Positions 23,822 through 32,052 of a DNA stretch of 64,000 nt are shown piece after piece. The first letter of the stretch is position 1; each line of letters starts with the position of its first letter. The notes under the pieces were generated by a model, which saw only the letters and a program-made list of their open reading frames with translations, had not been told where the DNA came from and ran no database searches. The stretch is from AC-32 sp963754265. GTDB lineage: Bacteria > Actinomycetota > Thermoleophilia > Gaiellales > Gaiellaceae. Location of the stretch: assembly GCA_963754265.1 (NCBI GenBank), contig CAVWFB010000016.1, positions 310,001 through 374,000 of the forward strand, in the 5' to 3' direction. Made by a program: the position numbers and the translations under genes.

Positions 23822-25831
23822 TTGTCTCACGACACTGACAAGCTGATCCGCCAGCTTTCGCTGGTCGCCTTCCTGATGGCGGAACGGCGCGCGGTCACTG
23901 CCCGCGACATCAAGGGCAGCGTCGAGGGCTACCAGGAGATGTCGGACGAGGCCTTCGCGCGCCGCTTCTACTCCGACCGGGCCGAGCTGCTCGCGCTCGG
24001 CGTCCCGCTCCACTCCCAGCGGGACGAGTACACGGGCGAGGAGCTCTACAACATGCGCTCCGAGAGCTACTTCCTGCCGCCGCTCGAGCTCACCGACGAG
24101 GAGCTGGCGGCACTGCAGACCTGCCTCTACCTGCTCGAGGGGAAGTTCGCGTACGCCGAGCCGCTGCGGCTCGCGCTCCAGAACCTCGCGCTCGGACGTC
24201 CCGGCTTCGCCGAGGCGCCGACCGAGACCGCCATGCGCGTCGAGGTGCTCGATCCCGAGTACTCCGCCGAGATGCAGGGGCGGCTCGGGAAGCTCGAGGG
24301 CGCGATCTCGAAGCAGCGCACGGTCAAGTTCCCCTACTGGTCGATCTCGCGCGACGAGGAGCGCGAGCGCACGGTCAACCCGTACGCGCTCTTCCAGGAC
24401 GCCGGCGCCTGGTACGTGGTCGGCGAGGACCTCGACGCCTCCGATGAGCGCACGTTCCGCGTCTCCCGCGTCCGGGGCGAGATCCGCTTCGCCACCCGCC
24501 GCGAGCGGGACTTCCGCCTGCCGGCCGACTTCGACGTCGATCGCTACCGCGGCCGCCCACCCTGGCAGATCGGCGAGCCGGTCGGCGAGGCCCGGATCGA
24601 GGTGGGCGGCGATACAGCCTGGTGGGTCGAGCGCACCTACGGCGACAGCGGGCGCATCGAGAACGGCGTCTTCGTCACGCAGTACTCGAGCCTGCCGCTC
24701 CTCGCGACCTGGGTGCTCCGCCAGGACGGTCGCGCGGTGCCGCAGGCCCCGGATGAGCTCCGGCGGGAGGTCGCGCGGGGACTGCGGCTGGTGCGGGAGC
24801 GTCACGAGGGCGAGCCCAAGCGTCTCGCCGCTGCGACGGACGGTCTCGTCGAGGAGGAGGTCGACCGCCCGGCCGCGCCGGTCCACCCGGAGCGCTTCGC
24901 GGTGCTCCAGGCACTGCTCGCGTACCTGCTCGACCGCTGCGGCGAGGAGAGCCAGGCCGAGTTTCCGGCGCAGGAGCTCGTCGACCGGTTCAACATCCCG
25001 CCCGAGCAGCTGGAGGAGCACCTGTCGCTGCTCAACCTGGTCAACTTCGGCGGCGGCTGCTACGCCGTCTATGCCGAGCTCGACGAGGACACGATCCGGG
25101 TGGACAAGGAGCTCTTCGGGGACACGTTCCGGGCGCCGCCGCGGCTGACGCCCCTGGAGGCGCGGGCCATCCGGCTCGCGCTCGAGTTCGTCGGGCCGAT
25201 GATCGCCGCCGACGCGCGCTCGCCGCTCGAGCGGGTGCGCTCGAAGCTCGAGGAGACCTTCGGCGAGTTCGAGCTGGCGCAGACGCCCGAGCCGCATGTG
25301 CGGCGCGCCGAGGAGGACCTCGTCGGCACGCTCAGCCGGGGGCTCCGCGAGCGACGACTGGTCGAGATCGACTACCTCAAGGAGGGCGAGGAAGAGGTCT
25401 CGATGCACCTGGTCGAGCCGTACTCGCTCGAGCGCCGGCTGCCGTACTGGTACATCCACACGTGGGACCGCACCCGCGACGGCGAGCGCTCGTTCCGGCT
25501 CGACCGGATGCGCAGCGCACGGTTGCAGCGCGGGCACTTCGAGCAGCGGGAGGGCTTCGACCCGCACGAGTTCCGCGACGCCCGCGCGGCCCGCATCTGG
25601 TACTCGAAGCAGATCGCGCGCTGGGAGTTCGAGAAGGGAGCGAGCCTGCTGAAGGACGGCTCGGCCGTCGCCGAGCGGCCCGTCGGCAGCCCGGAATGGC
25701 TCGTGGGCGAGATCCTCTCCTACCGCGGCGAGGCGGTCGTCCTCGAGCCGAAGGAGCTGCGCCGGGAGATCGCCTCGCGGGCACAGGCGGTCCAGCGGGA
25801 GCTGGGCCTCTCGCGCGTCCGGGCTACCTAG
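23822..25831 (+). CDS. fused PafB/PafC-like WYL-domain transcription regulator
   Basis: 669 aa, matching two WYL proteins joined head to tail. Each half has an N-terminal winged helix and a WYL domain. The first WYL-type stretch is VKFPYWSISRDEERERTVNPYALFQDAGAWYVVGED, the second LVEIDYLKEGEEEVSMHLVEPYSLERRLPYWYIHTW. In mycobacteria separate PafB and PafC proteins form a heterodimer that activates RecA-independent DNA-damage genes; natural fusions are known in other actinobacteria. Start TTG 23822 (LSHDTDKLIRQLSLVAFL), with TAGGCT upstream. Overlaps the convergent kinase by 4 bp. No proteasome genes are nearby. Confidence 0.85.
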   Translation: MSHDTDKLIRQLSLVAFLMAERRAVTARDIKGSVEGYQEMSDEAFARRFYSDRAELLALGVPLHSQRDEYTGEELYNMRSESYFLPPLELTDEELAALQTCLYLLEGKFAYAEPLRLALQNLALGRPGFAEAPTETAMRVEVLDPEYSAEMQGRLGKLEGAISKQRTVKFPYWSISRDEERERTVNPYALFQDAGAWYVVGEDLDASDERTFRVSRVRGEIRFATRRERDFRLPADFDVDRYRGRPPWQIGEPVGEARIEVGGDTAWWVERTYGDSGRIENGVFVTQYSSLPLLATWVLRQDGRAVPQAPDELRREVARGLRLVRERHEGEPKRLAAATDGLVEEEVDRPAAPVHPERFAVLQALLAYLLDRCGEESQAEFPAQELVDRFNIPPEQLEEHLSLLNLVNFGGGCYAVYAELDEDTIRVDKELFGDTFRAPPRLTPLEARAIRLALEFVGPMIAADARSPLERVRSKLEETFGEFELAQTPEPHVRRAEEDLVGTLSRGLRERRLVEIDYLKEGEEEVSMHLVEPYSLERRLPYWYIHTWDRTRDGERSFRLDRMRSARLQRGHFEQREGFDPHEFRDARAARIWYSKQIARWEFEKGASLLKDGSAVAERPVGSPEWLVGEILSYRGEAVVLEPKELRREIASRAQAVQRELGLSRVRAT

Positions 25832-27630
25832 GAGGGCTTGTCGAGGGGCAGTTCGAGGGTGAAGGTCGAGCCCTGCTCGGGCGCGGAGACGACCTCCAAC
25901 ACGCCGCCGTGAGCCTCCGCGATCGAGCGCGCGATGAAGAGCCCGAGACCGGTTCCGGGCCTGGCTAGGCCACCACTGCTGACGCGGCCGAACTTCTCGA
26001 AGATCAGCCGCTGGTCGTCCCTGGCGATGCCGGGGCCACGATCGCGGACGTCAACTCGGACCAGCCCGTCCTCGCCGTACGCGCGCACCTCGACGTCGGC
26101 GCCCTCCGGGGAGTACTTGACCGCGTTGTCGATCAGGTTCATCAGGACCTGCCGCAGGCGATCTGCGTCGCCGCGGACCTGCGGGAGCGGCTCCCGCACC
26201 TCGGCGAGAACGCGCACCTCGTCCTGGCCGAGCTGTGCGGTCGCCACCGAGTCGCGCACCAGCTCGCCCACGTCGACCTCCCCGAACCGGAAGCTGAAGG
26301 TGCCGGCCTCGATGCGCGAGGTGTCGAGCACGTCGCCGATCAGCGCCGCCAAACGGCCGGTCTCGCCGGCGATCAGCTCCAGGAACGACTCGCGCTGCTC
26401 GGCCGTCAGCTCGCGCCAGCGCTGCTGCAGCGTCCGGGCAGAGCCGATCACCGCCGCCATCGGGGTGCGCAGCTCGTGCGACACCAGCGAGACGAAGTCC
26501 GCGCGGAGAGCCGAGAGGCGTCGAAGCTCGTCGACGGTCTTCCGCTCGGCCTCATACGCGCGGATGTTCTGGACTGCGGTCGCGACGAGCCGTCCGAGGA
26601 GCCCGGCCAGCTCGATCTCCTCGGGCGTGAACGCGTCCGGCTCGCGGCGGACGAGGGACAGCATCCCGATCGCGCGCGCACCCGCCAGCAACGGCGTCGC
26701 GAGCCGGCAGCGCAGGCCGAGCGCGAGAAACTCGTCTTCCTCGGGGAACTCGGCGCTCTCCATGTCGCGTCGGTAGACGGTCGTGTTCGTGCGCAGGAGC
26801 TCCTCCAGCAGCGTGCCGTGGATCGGACGACCGGAGCCGGGCGGCAGAACTTGCTCCGCGCCGGCGCCTGCGACCGCCATCACCTGGGCCGTGCCGTCCT
26901 CGCTCAGGATGATCGCGATCCGGTCGAAGGGCAGCAGGCCGCGAACCTCCCGGATGAAGGCGTCGAAGGCCTGCTCGAGCACGAGCGACGAGCTCAGCGC
27001 CCGCGCGCACCGGTTGGCGGCCTCGAGGGTGTCGGCGCGCCGCGCGAGCTGGTCGCGCAGGCGCTCGGCCTCCCCGGCCCGCTCCTCCGCGACGGCGGTC
27101 TCGCTCCTGAGGCGCCCGACGAGCCAGCCGACGAACAGGCCCATCAGCAGCTCGATCCCGAGCTGAAGCGTGACGTAGTCCAGGTGGTAGGTGCGCGGAT
27201 CGCTCCGGTGCTCGCGCAGCGACTCGAAGACGGCCATCACCGGCGCGCTCGCCGCGACGAGGATGACCGCGCCCCAGATGCCGTAGCGAAGCGCGGCCTC
27301 GACGAGCGGCAGGTACATGAGCTGGCGCACGGGCGAGGCGTCCTCGAAGCTGAAGATCAGGACGTAGGCGGAGACCACGGCGAAGTCGAAGGCGAGAGCG
27401 ACGAGCCCGAGCCGGCTCTGCGTGGTCCGCGGCCAGTCGCGCCGGCTGAGCCAGAAGAGCACCAGCGCACCGACGGTGAACAACCCGGTCGTGACCCACG
27501 CCCAGACGCGGTAGCCGGACGGGTAGCCGCTGGCGATCGCGACCTGGAAGATCGCGAACGGCACGGCCGCAAGCCGAATCCCTCCGATCCAGCGCTCGAC
27601 GTCCCGAAGGCGCTTGAGCTCGCCGTTCAC
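25828..27630 (-). CDS. membrane sensor histidine kinase with GAF domain
   Basis: 600 aa. About six N-terminal membrane helices (residues 15-175) form an integral sensor; a short coiled coil leads to a GAF domain (about 205-355), then HisKA with SLVSHELRTPMAAVIG (phospho-acceptor His385) and a HATPase domain (NLIDNAVKYSPEGA, VRDRGPGIA, GTGLGLFIARSIAEAHGG). Start GTG 27630 overlaps the queG stop (GTGA). No response regulator is next to it, so it is an orphan kinase as far as the window shows. Confidence 0.9.
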   Translation of the reverse strand: MNGELKRLRDVERWIGGIRLAAVPFAIFQVAIASGYPSGYRVWAWVTTGLFTVGALVLFWLSRRDWPRTTQSRLGLVALAFDFAVVSAYVLIFSFEDASPVRQLMYLPLVEAALRYGIWGAVILVAASAPVMAVFESLREHRSDPRTYHLDYVTLQLGIELLMGLFVGWLVGRLRSETAVAEERAGEAERLRDQLARRADTLEAANRCARALSSSLVLEQAFDAFIREVRGLLPFDRIAIILSEDGTAQVMAVAGAGAEQVLPPGSGRPIHGTLLEELLRTNTTVYRRDMESAEFPEEDEFLALGLRCRLATPLLAGARAIGMLSLVRREPDAFTPEEIELAGLLGRLVATAVQNIRAYEAERKTVDELRRLSALRADFVSLVSHELRTPMAAVIGSARTLQQRWRELTAEQRESFLELIAGETGRLAALIGDVLDTSRIEAGTFSFRFGEVDVGELVRDSVATAQLGQDEVRVLAEVREPLPQVRGDADRLRQVLMNLIDNAVKYSPEGADVEVRAYGEDGLVRVDVRDRGPGIARDDQRLIFEKFGRVSSGGLARPGTGLGLFIARSIAEAHGGVLEVVSAPEQGSTFTLELPLDKPS

Positions 27631-28622
27631 GCGCGCTCCGCGAGCCGCCGGAGCGCCCACTCCCCGTGCTCGCGCAGGAGCGGGTCGTCCCCTTCCGCGT
27701 ACCGCTCCGCCAGCGGCATCGCGTCCTCGCCGCCGGTGTTGCCGAGTGCCACGAGGGCGTTGCGACGGAGGTAACGCGGGTCGTTGCGCGGCACGAAGAG
27801 CCGGTCGTAGCGCTGGGCCAGCTCCTCGTCCGGGGCCTCGAGCCAGTCCACGAGCGAGACGTGCGGCTCGGCACCTGCCGGTGGCTCCTCCCCGCCCCGC
27901 CGCCGCTCGACCCCGCGGTTCCAGGGGCAGACGTCCTGGCAGATGTCGCAGCCGTAGACCTGGTCGTCGAGCCGCTCCCGGTAGGGCTCGGGGATCGGGT
28001 CGGAGGCCTGCGTCCAGTAGGAGAGGCAGCGCGTCGCGTCGAGCACGCCGGGCTCGTCGAGCGCGCCGGTCGGGCACGCCTCGATGCACAGGGTGCAAGA
28101 GCCGCAGTCCGCGCCGAGCGGCGGCGTCGACTCGAGCTCGCGATCGGTCACGAGCGTGCCCAGCACGACCCATGAGCCGAACCGGCGCGTGATCAGCATC
28201 GTGTTCTTGCCGTAGAAGCCGACTCCGGAGCGAACCGCCGCCTCGCGGTCGACGTGCTGGTTAGCGTCCACGAACACGCGGTAGGCGCCGCCCAGGCGCC
28301 GGCCCAGCTCGTCCAGCCGCTCCCGCAGCGCCGAGTAGGCGTCCCACCAGGTGTAGCGGGGCAGCCGGCCGTGGCCGGGCGGCGGCGGCTCGCCGTCGGC
28401 CCAGTAGCAGAGCGCCGCCGAGACGACGGTGCGCGCGCCCTCGAGCAGGAGCTCGGGATGACACGACTGCTCGGGCCGGGCCATGGTGAAGCGCATGTCC
28501 GCGAAGAGCCCGCGCTCGCGCCGCTCACGAATGTGCCGCTCCGTCTCGTCGTAGGCGGACACGGGAGCCGCCCCGACGACGTCGAGGCCGAGGTCCTCCG
28601 CCAGGCGGCTCAGCTCCTGCAT
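27627..28622 (-). CDS. queG: epoxyqueuosine reductase
   Basis: 331 aa. It reduces epoxyqueuosine in tRNA to queuosine using cobalamin and two [4Fe-4S] clusters. The cluster ligands are visible in CGSCTLCIEACPTGAL and in YGCDICQDVCPWNRG. The upstream domain has GFYGKNTMLI, and the C-terminal HEAT-like helices carry LRRNALVALGNTG. ATG at 28622 is chosen over the longer open frame because the family begins near ELSRLAEDLGLDVVG. Together with tgt and queA elsewhere in the window it completes the end of the queuosine pathway. Confidence 0.94.
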   Translation of the reverse strand: MQELSRLAEDLGLDVVGAAPVSAYDETERHIRERRERGLFADMRFTMARPEQSCHPELLLEGARTVVSAALCYWADGEPPPPGHGRLPRYTWWDAYSALRERLDELGRRLGGAYRVFVDANQHVDREAAVRSGVGFYGKNTMLITRRFGSWVVLGTLVTDRELESTPPLGADCGSCTLCIEACPTGALDEPGVLDATRCLSYWTQASDPIPEPYRERLDDQVYGCDICQDVCPWNRGVERRRGGEEPPAGAEPHVSLVDWLEAPDEELAQRYDRLFVPRNDPRYLRRNALVALGNTGGEDAMPLAERYAEGDDPLLREHGEWALRRLAERA

Positions 28623-28640
28623 GTGGAAGATTGTGCCCGG

Positions 28641-29600
28641 ATGAAGGCAATTCGGATCCACGAGGACGGCGGTCCGGAGGTTCTGCGCTACGAGGACGCT
28701 CCCGATCCGGAGCCCGCTGCCGGAGAGGTGCTCGTCCGTCTTCGCGCCGCGTCGCTGAATCACCTCGACCTCTGGATCCGCAAAGGCCTCCCTTCGGTGC
28801 CCAAGCCGCGGATCCTCGGCGCCGACGGGGCAGGCATCCGCGAGGACACGGGCGAGCGCGTGGTCATCAATCCTGGGATCGAGCACGGCGAGCAGATCAC
28901 CGTGATCGGCGAGCACATGGACGGCACGCACGCGGAGCTGATCGCGGTGCCCGAGAAGAACGTCTACCCGCTGCCCGACGAGATCTCGTTCGAGGAGGCC
29001 GCGGCGTTTCCGCTCGTGTTCGAAACCGCGTATCGGCTGCTGGTCACGAAGGCCCGCCTCCAGGAGGGCGAATGGGTGCTCCTGTGGGGGATCGGTAGCG
29101 GCGTCGCCTCGGCCGGCCTCGCGATCGCGAAGGCGCTCGGGGCGCGCGCACTCGTCACCTCCTCGAGCGAGGACAAGCTCGAGCGGGCGCGAGAGCTCGG
29201 CGCCGACGCCACCGTCGATCACGCGAGCGGCGATGTGGTCGCGGCGGTCAAGGAGGCAACCGGCGGAGCCGGCGTCGACGTCGTCCTCGAGCACGTCGGC
29301 GAGGCGACCTGGCAGCGGTCCCTCCAGTCGGCGCGGGCGGGCGGTCGGATCGTGGTCTGCGGCGCGACCACCGGCCCCAACCCACCGGCGGCGCTCCACC
29401 GCATCTGGTGGAAGCAGCTGACGATCTACGGCTCGACGATGGGCACGAAGGAGGACTTCGAGGGCGCCTACGAGCTGGTCAAGAGCGGCCGCGCCAAGCC
29501 GGTGGTCGACTCGATCTTCCCGCTAGAGGAGGCTCGAGCGGCCCACGAGCGCATGGAAGCGGCGGAGCAGTTCGGGAAGGTCGTGCTGACGATCCCGTAG
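28641..29600 (+). CDS. zinc-independent NAD(P)H:quinone oxidoreductase-like MDR protein
   Basis: 319 aa medium-chain dehydrogenase/reductase. The N-terminal GroES-like domain (MKAIRIHEDGGPEVLRYEDAP) resembles quinone oxidoreductase. The cofactor domain has VLLWGIGSGVASAGLAIAKALGA, and the C-terminus has FPLEEARAAHERMEAAEQFGKVVLTI. The catalytic zinc ligands and structural cysteines of alcohol dehydrogenases are absent, which fits quinone or enone reduction. The start is 18 bp from the divergent queG start. Confidence 0.87.
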   Translation: MKAIRIHEDGGPEVLRYEDAPDPEPAAGEVLVRLRAASLNHLDLWIRKGLPSVPKPRILGADGAGIREDTGERVVINPGIEHGEQITVIGEHMDGTHAELIAVPEKNVYPLPDEISFEEAAAFPLVFETAYRLLVTKARLQEGEWVLLWGIGSGVASAGLAIAKALGARALVTSSSEDKLERARELGADATVDHASGDVVAAVKEATGGAGVDVVLEHVGEATWQRSLQSARAGGRIVVCGATTGPNPPAALHRIWWKQLTIYGSTMGTKEDFEGAYELVKSGRAKPVVDSIFPLEEARAAHERMEAAEQFGKVVLTIP

Positions 29601-29675
29601 CTGCCGATGTGGACACGCCGGCGGGGGCTCGCGTTGGATCGTGGAACGAGGCGGCGTCACCAGGGGCGGCCGACC

Positions 29676-29681
29676 TATCCT
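29676..29681 (+). promoter_or_regulatory. -10 box of leaderless promoter (TATCCT)
   Basis: TATCCT ends 7 nt before ATG 29689 and decides the start of the KdpD-like kinase; the open frame reaches further back to GTG 29641. Confidence 0.5.
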
Positions 29682-29688
29682 CCGTGAG

Positions 29689-30768
29689 ATGACTGGCGCA
29701 CGCGGAAGCGGACGGTGGGCGAGGCGCGCTGGAGGAGTTCTTTTCAGCCTCGTCGCTGTCGGGCTCGTGACAGGAGCGGTCTTCGTCCTGCGCCCCGTCG
29801 CTCCGGTGCTCAGCTTGGGGGTTCTCTACGTGATCGCAGTCGTAGCGGTTGCCGTTGTCTACGGCTTGGCCTACGCGATTCCGGTCTCGGTCGCATCGAT
29901 GTTGACGTTCAACTTCCTGTTCCTGCCGCCGGTTCACACGTTTGCCCTACATGACTCGGCGAATTGGGTAGCGCTCGCCGTGTACATCGCCGTGGCCGTA
30001 GTCGTCAGCGAGCTGGCGACGCGCTCACGCCGACTCGCGCACGAAGCCGTCGAGGCCGAGACTCTGAGGCAGAGCGACGCGGTCAAGACCGCTGTCCTGC
30101 ACGCAGTGAGCCACGATCTGCGCTCACCGCTCACTGCGATTCGGACTGCGAGCGAAGGGCTCGATAACCCGGCCTTCGAACTGAGCCCCGTTGAGCGGAA
30201 GGAGCTCTTCGAGACGATTCGGATCGAGGTCGGCCGCCTCGAGCGACTCGTCGAGAACCTCCTTGATCTCTCTCGGCTCGAAGCGGGTCCGGCCCTGCGC
30301 AAGCCTGAGCTGTGGACGATGGACACGCTGTTGGCGCGGGCGCTCGAGCAGCTCGGCGCGGACGCCGATCGTGTTCAGGTGACGCTGCCACCCGACCTGG
30401 CGCCGCTTCGCGTCGACGCAGCACAGATCGAGCGAGTGCTCGTCAACTTGATCGAGAACGCCTTGAAGTTCTCCTCCCCTACCGATCCGGTCGAAGTGCT
30501 GGCCGCTGCCGCCTCGGGACGGGCCATCGTCCGCGTTCGCGATCGAGGCCCCGGTGTCGCCGAAACCGACCGAGACCGGATCTTCGACGCGTTCGAACGA
30601 GGATCTGGCGTCGGGCGCGGAAGCGGCCTTGGCCTCGCAATCGCGCGCGGATTCGCCGAGGCGAACGGTGGGCGCGTCTGGGTGGAGCCTGGATCGCCTG
30701 GTAGGGCCGGATCGACCTTCGTACTGGAGCTGCCAGTCATCGCAGAGCATGCGGCGATCCCGGGATGA
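29689..30768 (+). CDS. short KdpD-like sensor histidine kinase
   Basis: 359 aa. It corresponds to the C-terminal part of KdpD: four closely packed membrane helices (about 15-110, DUF4118 type, with NFLFLPPVHTFALHDSANWVAL), then HisKA with HAVSHDLRSPLTAIRTA (His142) and HATPase (NLIENALKFSSPTDP, VRDRGPGVAETD, GSGLGLAIARGFAEANGG). The N-terminal KdpD sensing and Usp domains are missing; a separate Usp gene lies two genes on. The stop overlaps the KdpE-like gene (ATGA). The region has lower GC than its neighbours. Confidence 0.9.
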   Translation: MTGARGSGRWARRAGGVLFSLVAVGLVTGAVFVLRPVAPVLSLGVLYVIAVVAVAVVYGLAYAIPVSVASMLTFNFLFLPPVHTFALHDSANWVALAVYIAVAVVVSELATRSRRLAHEAVEAETLRQSDAVKTAVLHAVSHDLRSPLTAIRTASEGLDNPAFELSPVERKELFETIRIEVGRLERLVENLLDLSRLEAGPALRKPELWTMDTLLARALEQLGADADRVQVTLPPDLAPLRVDAAQIERVLVNLIENALKFSSPTDPVEVLAAAASGRAIVRVRDRGPGVAETDRDRIFDAFERGSGVGRGSGLGLAIARGFAEANGGRVWVEPGSPGRAGSTFVLELPVIAEHAAIPG

Positions 30769-31448
30769 GCGGTCCTCGCATCCTCGTGGTCGACGACGAA
30801 TCGCAAATCCTGCGGGCGCTTCGGACGAGTCTCCAGGGAGCCGGGTACGAGGTCGACGTCGCGGCCACCGCAGAGGAGGCCCTGGCCAGCGCCGCAATGC
30901 GCCCGCCGAGCGGCGTCATCCTCGATCTCGTACTCCCGGACGGGAGCGGAGCGGACGTTTGCCGCGAGCTTCGCCGCTGGACGAACGCGCCGGTGCTCGT
31001 CCTCTCGGCGGTCGGCGACGAGCAGGAGAAGATCGCCGCCCTGGACGCGGGCGCCGACGACTACGTGACGAAGCCATTCGGGATCGACGAGCTGCTCGCC
31101 CGTCTCCGAGCCGCGCTCAGGAGAGCGGAAGCTCCGACTGCTCCGGTGGTCGAGCTCGGGGAGCTCGTGGTCGATCTGGAGCGGCGCTTGGTGACGCTTC
31201 GAGGCGAACCGGTGTCCCTGACGCCGACCGAGTTCGAGCTCTTGCGCCTGTTCGTCCGCAACGAGGGAAAGCTGCTCACGCACCCGACGATCCTGCGCGA
31301 GGTTTGGGGACCAGCCTACGGAGCCGAGTCGCATTACCTGCACGTCTACGTCTCTCAGCTACGCCGAAAGATCGAGCCGGACCCGGCGCGCCCGCGCTTC
31401 TTGCTCACGGAGCCAGGCGCGGGCTACCGCCTCGTTCGGCCGTCTTGA
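30765..31448 (+). CDS. KdpE-like response regulator
   Basis: 227 aa. Intact receiver: VVDDE (8-12), phospho-acceptor Asp54 in VILDLVLPDGSG, Lys103 in TKPFG. The winged helix (about 130-225) reads SLTPTEFELLRLFVRNEGKLLTHPTILREVWG, HVYVSQLRRKIEPDPARPRFLLTEPGAGYRL, the KdpE pattern. It starts inside the last codon of the kinase gene. Four TCTTGAG-type repeats begin at its own stop codon and lead into the next promoter, so it probably controls the downstream usp/transporter genes. Confidence 0.93.
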   Translation: MSGPRILVVDDESQILRALRTSLQGAGYEVDVAATAEEALASAAMRPPSGVILDLVLPDGSGADVCRELRRWTNAPVLVLSAVGDEQEKIAALDAGADDYVTKPFGIDELLARLRAALRRAEAPTAPVVELGELVVDLERRLVTLRGEPVSLTPTEFELLRLFVRNEGKLLTHPTILREVWGPAYGAESHYLHVYVSQLRRKIEPDPARPRFLLTEPGAGYRLVRPS

Positions 31449-31481
31449 GCGCATCTTGAGGCGCTTCGAGGCGATCTTGAG
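31443..31481 (+). promoter_or_regulatory. four direct repeats spaced about 11 bp, probable regulator binding site
   Basis: TCTTGAG at 31443, 31454 and 31475, with a degenerate copy (CTTCGAG) at 31464-31470. The 10-11 bp period is one helical turn, the arrangement bound by OmpR/PhoB/KdpE-type dimers. The array ends just where a -35 element would lie for the -10 box at 31504-31509. Confidence 0.6.
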
Positions 31482-31503
31482 ACGGCCCTGACGCGCTTCG
31501 ATC

Positions 31504-31509
31504 TACGTT
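31504..31509 (+). promoter_or_regulatory. -10 box of leaderless promoter (TACGTT)
   Basis: TACGTT ends 6 nt before the ATG of the universal stress protein gene and follows the four-repeat array by 22 bp. Confidence 0.5.
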
Positions 31510-31515
31510 GGCTAG

Positions 31516-32052
31516 ATGGCGCGTCTCGGCCGCCTGTTCTCCGTCCACCGACTCGAAGTCGTCCGCCGTCGGCTCCGGCGTGCGGCTCATGGCCTCGCCG
31601 GCCGTCGACGGATGGTGGTTGTTCCGCTGCTCGAGCCCGAACACACCCGCCATGCGCTCGACCTCGCTTGTCTGCTCGCAGCAGAGCGGGGTTCACGCGT
31701 GCTTTTGCTCGCGCCGCTCTTCGTCGACTGGGAACTGCCGCTCGACGCGCACTTCAAGAGCGAGCAAGCTGCGCTTCGTGTTGAGCTAGACCGCGAGCGC
31801 GCGCTCGCCGAAAGCTATGGGATCAGCGCGCACGGAACGGTCGTGCGAGCTCGGCACGGAGAACTTGGGCGGGCAGTCGCCGAGGCCGCCGAGGATGTGC
31901 GCGCCTCGATGATCGTGGTCGGAGCAGCCGTCGAGTCTCAGCGCGGCCTTCGGCAGCCGTTTTCGCGCGACGTGTGGTCCGTGCTCCAGGACGCGCCCTG
32001 CCGGGTGATGATCACCACCGGGGCCGGAGCTTGCCCGCGGGCTGCGGCGTGA
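31516..32052 (+). CDS. universal stress protein family (UspA-like)
   Basis: 178 aa. A basic N-terminus precedes a Usp fold: VVVPLLEPEHTRHALDLACLLAAERGSRVLLLAP, then AEAAEDVRASMIVVGAAVES and a C-terminal segment DVWSVLQDAPCRVMITTG. The classic ATP-binding G2xG9G(S/T) loop is only partly kept (VGAAVESQRGLRQPFSRD). KdpD carries a Usp domain in its N-terminal part; here that function could be supplied by this separate protein. The stop overlaps the GTG of the transporter gene. Confidence 0.82.
   Translation: MARLGRLFSVHRLEVVRRRLRRAAHGLAGRRRMVVVPLLEPEHTRHALDLACLLAAERGSRVLLLAPLFVDWELPLDAHFKSEQAALRVELDRERALAESYGISAHGTVVRARHGELGRAVAEAAEDVRASMIVVGAAVESQRGLRQPFSRDVWSVLQDAPCRVMITTGAGACPRAAA

Noticed and set aside
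23135..25567. 810-codon open frame on the minus strand
   Set aside because: It is the mirror of the WYL regulator gene; its Glu/Leu/Arg-repeat composition is typical of the antisense frame of GC-rich genes, and no domain is recognisable.
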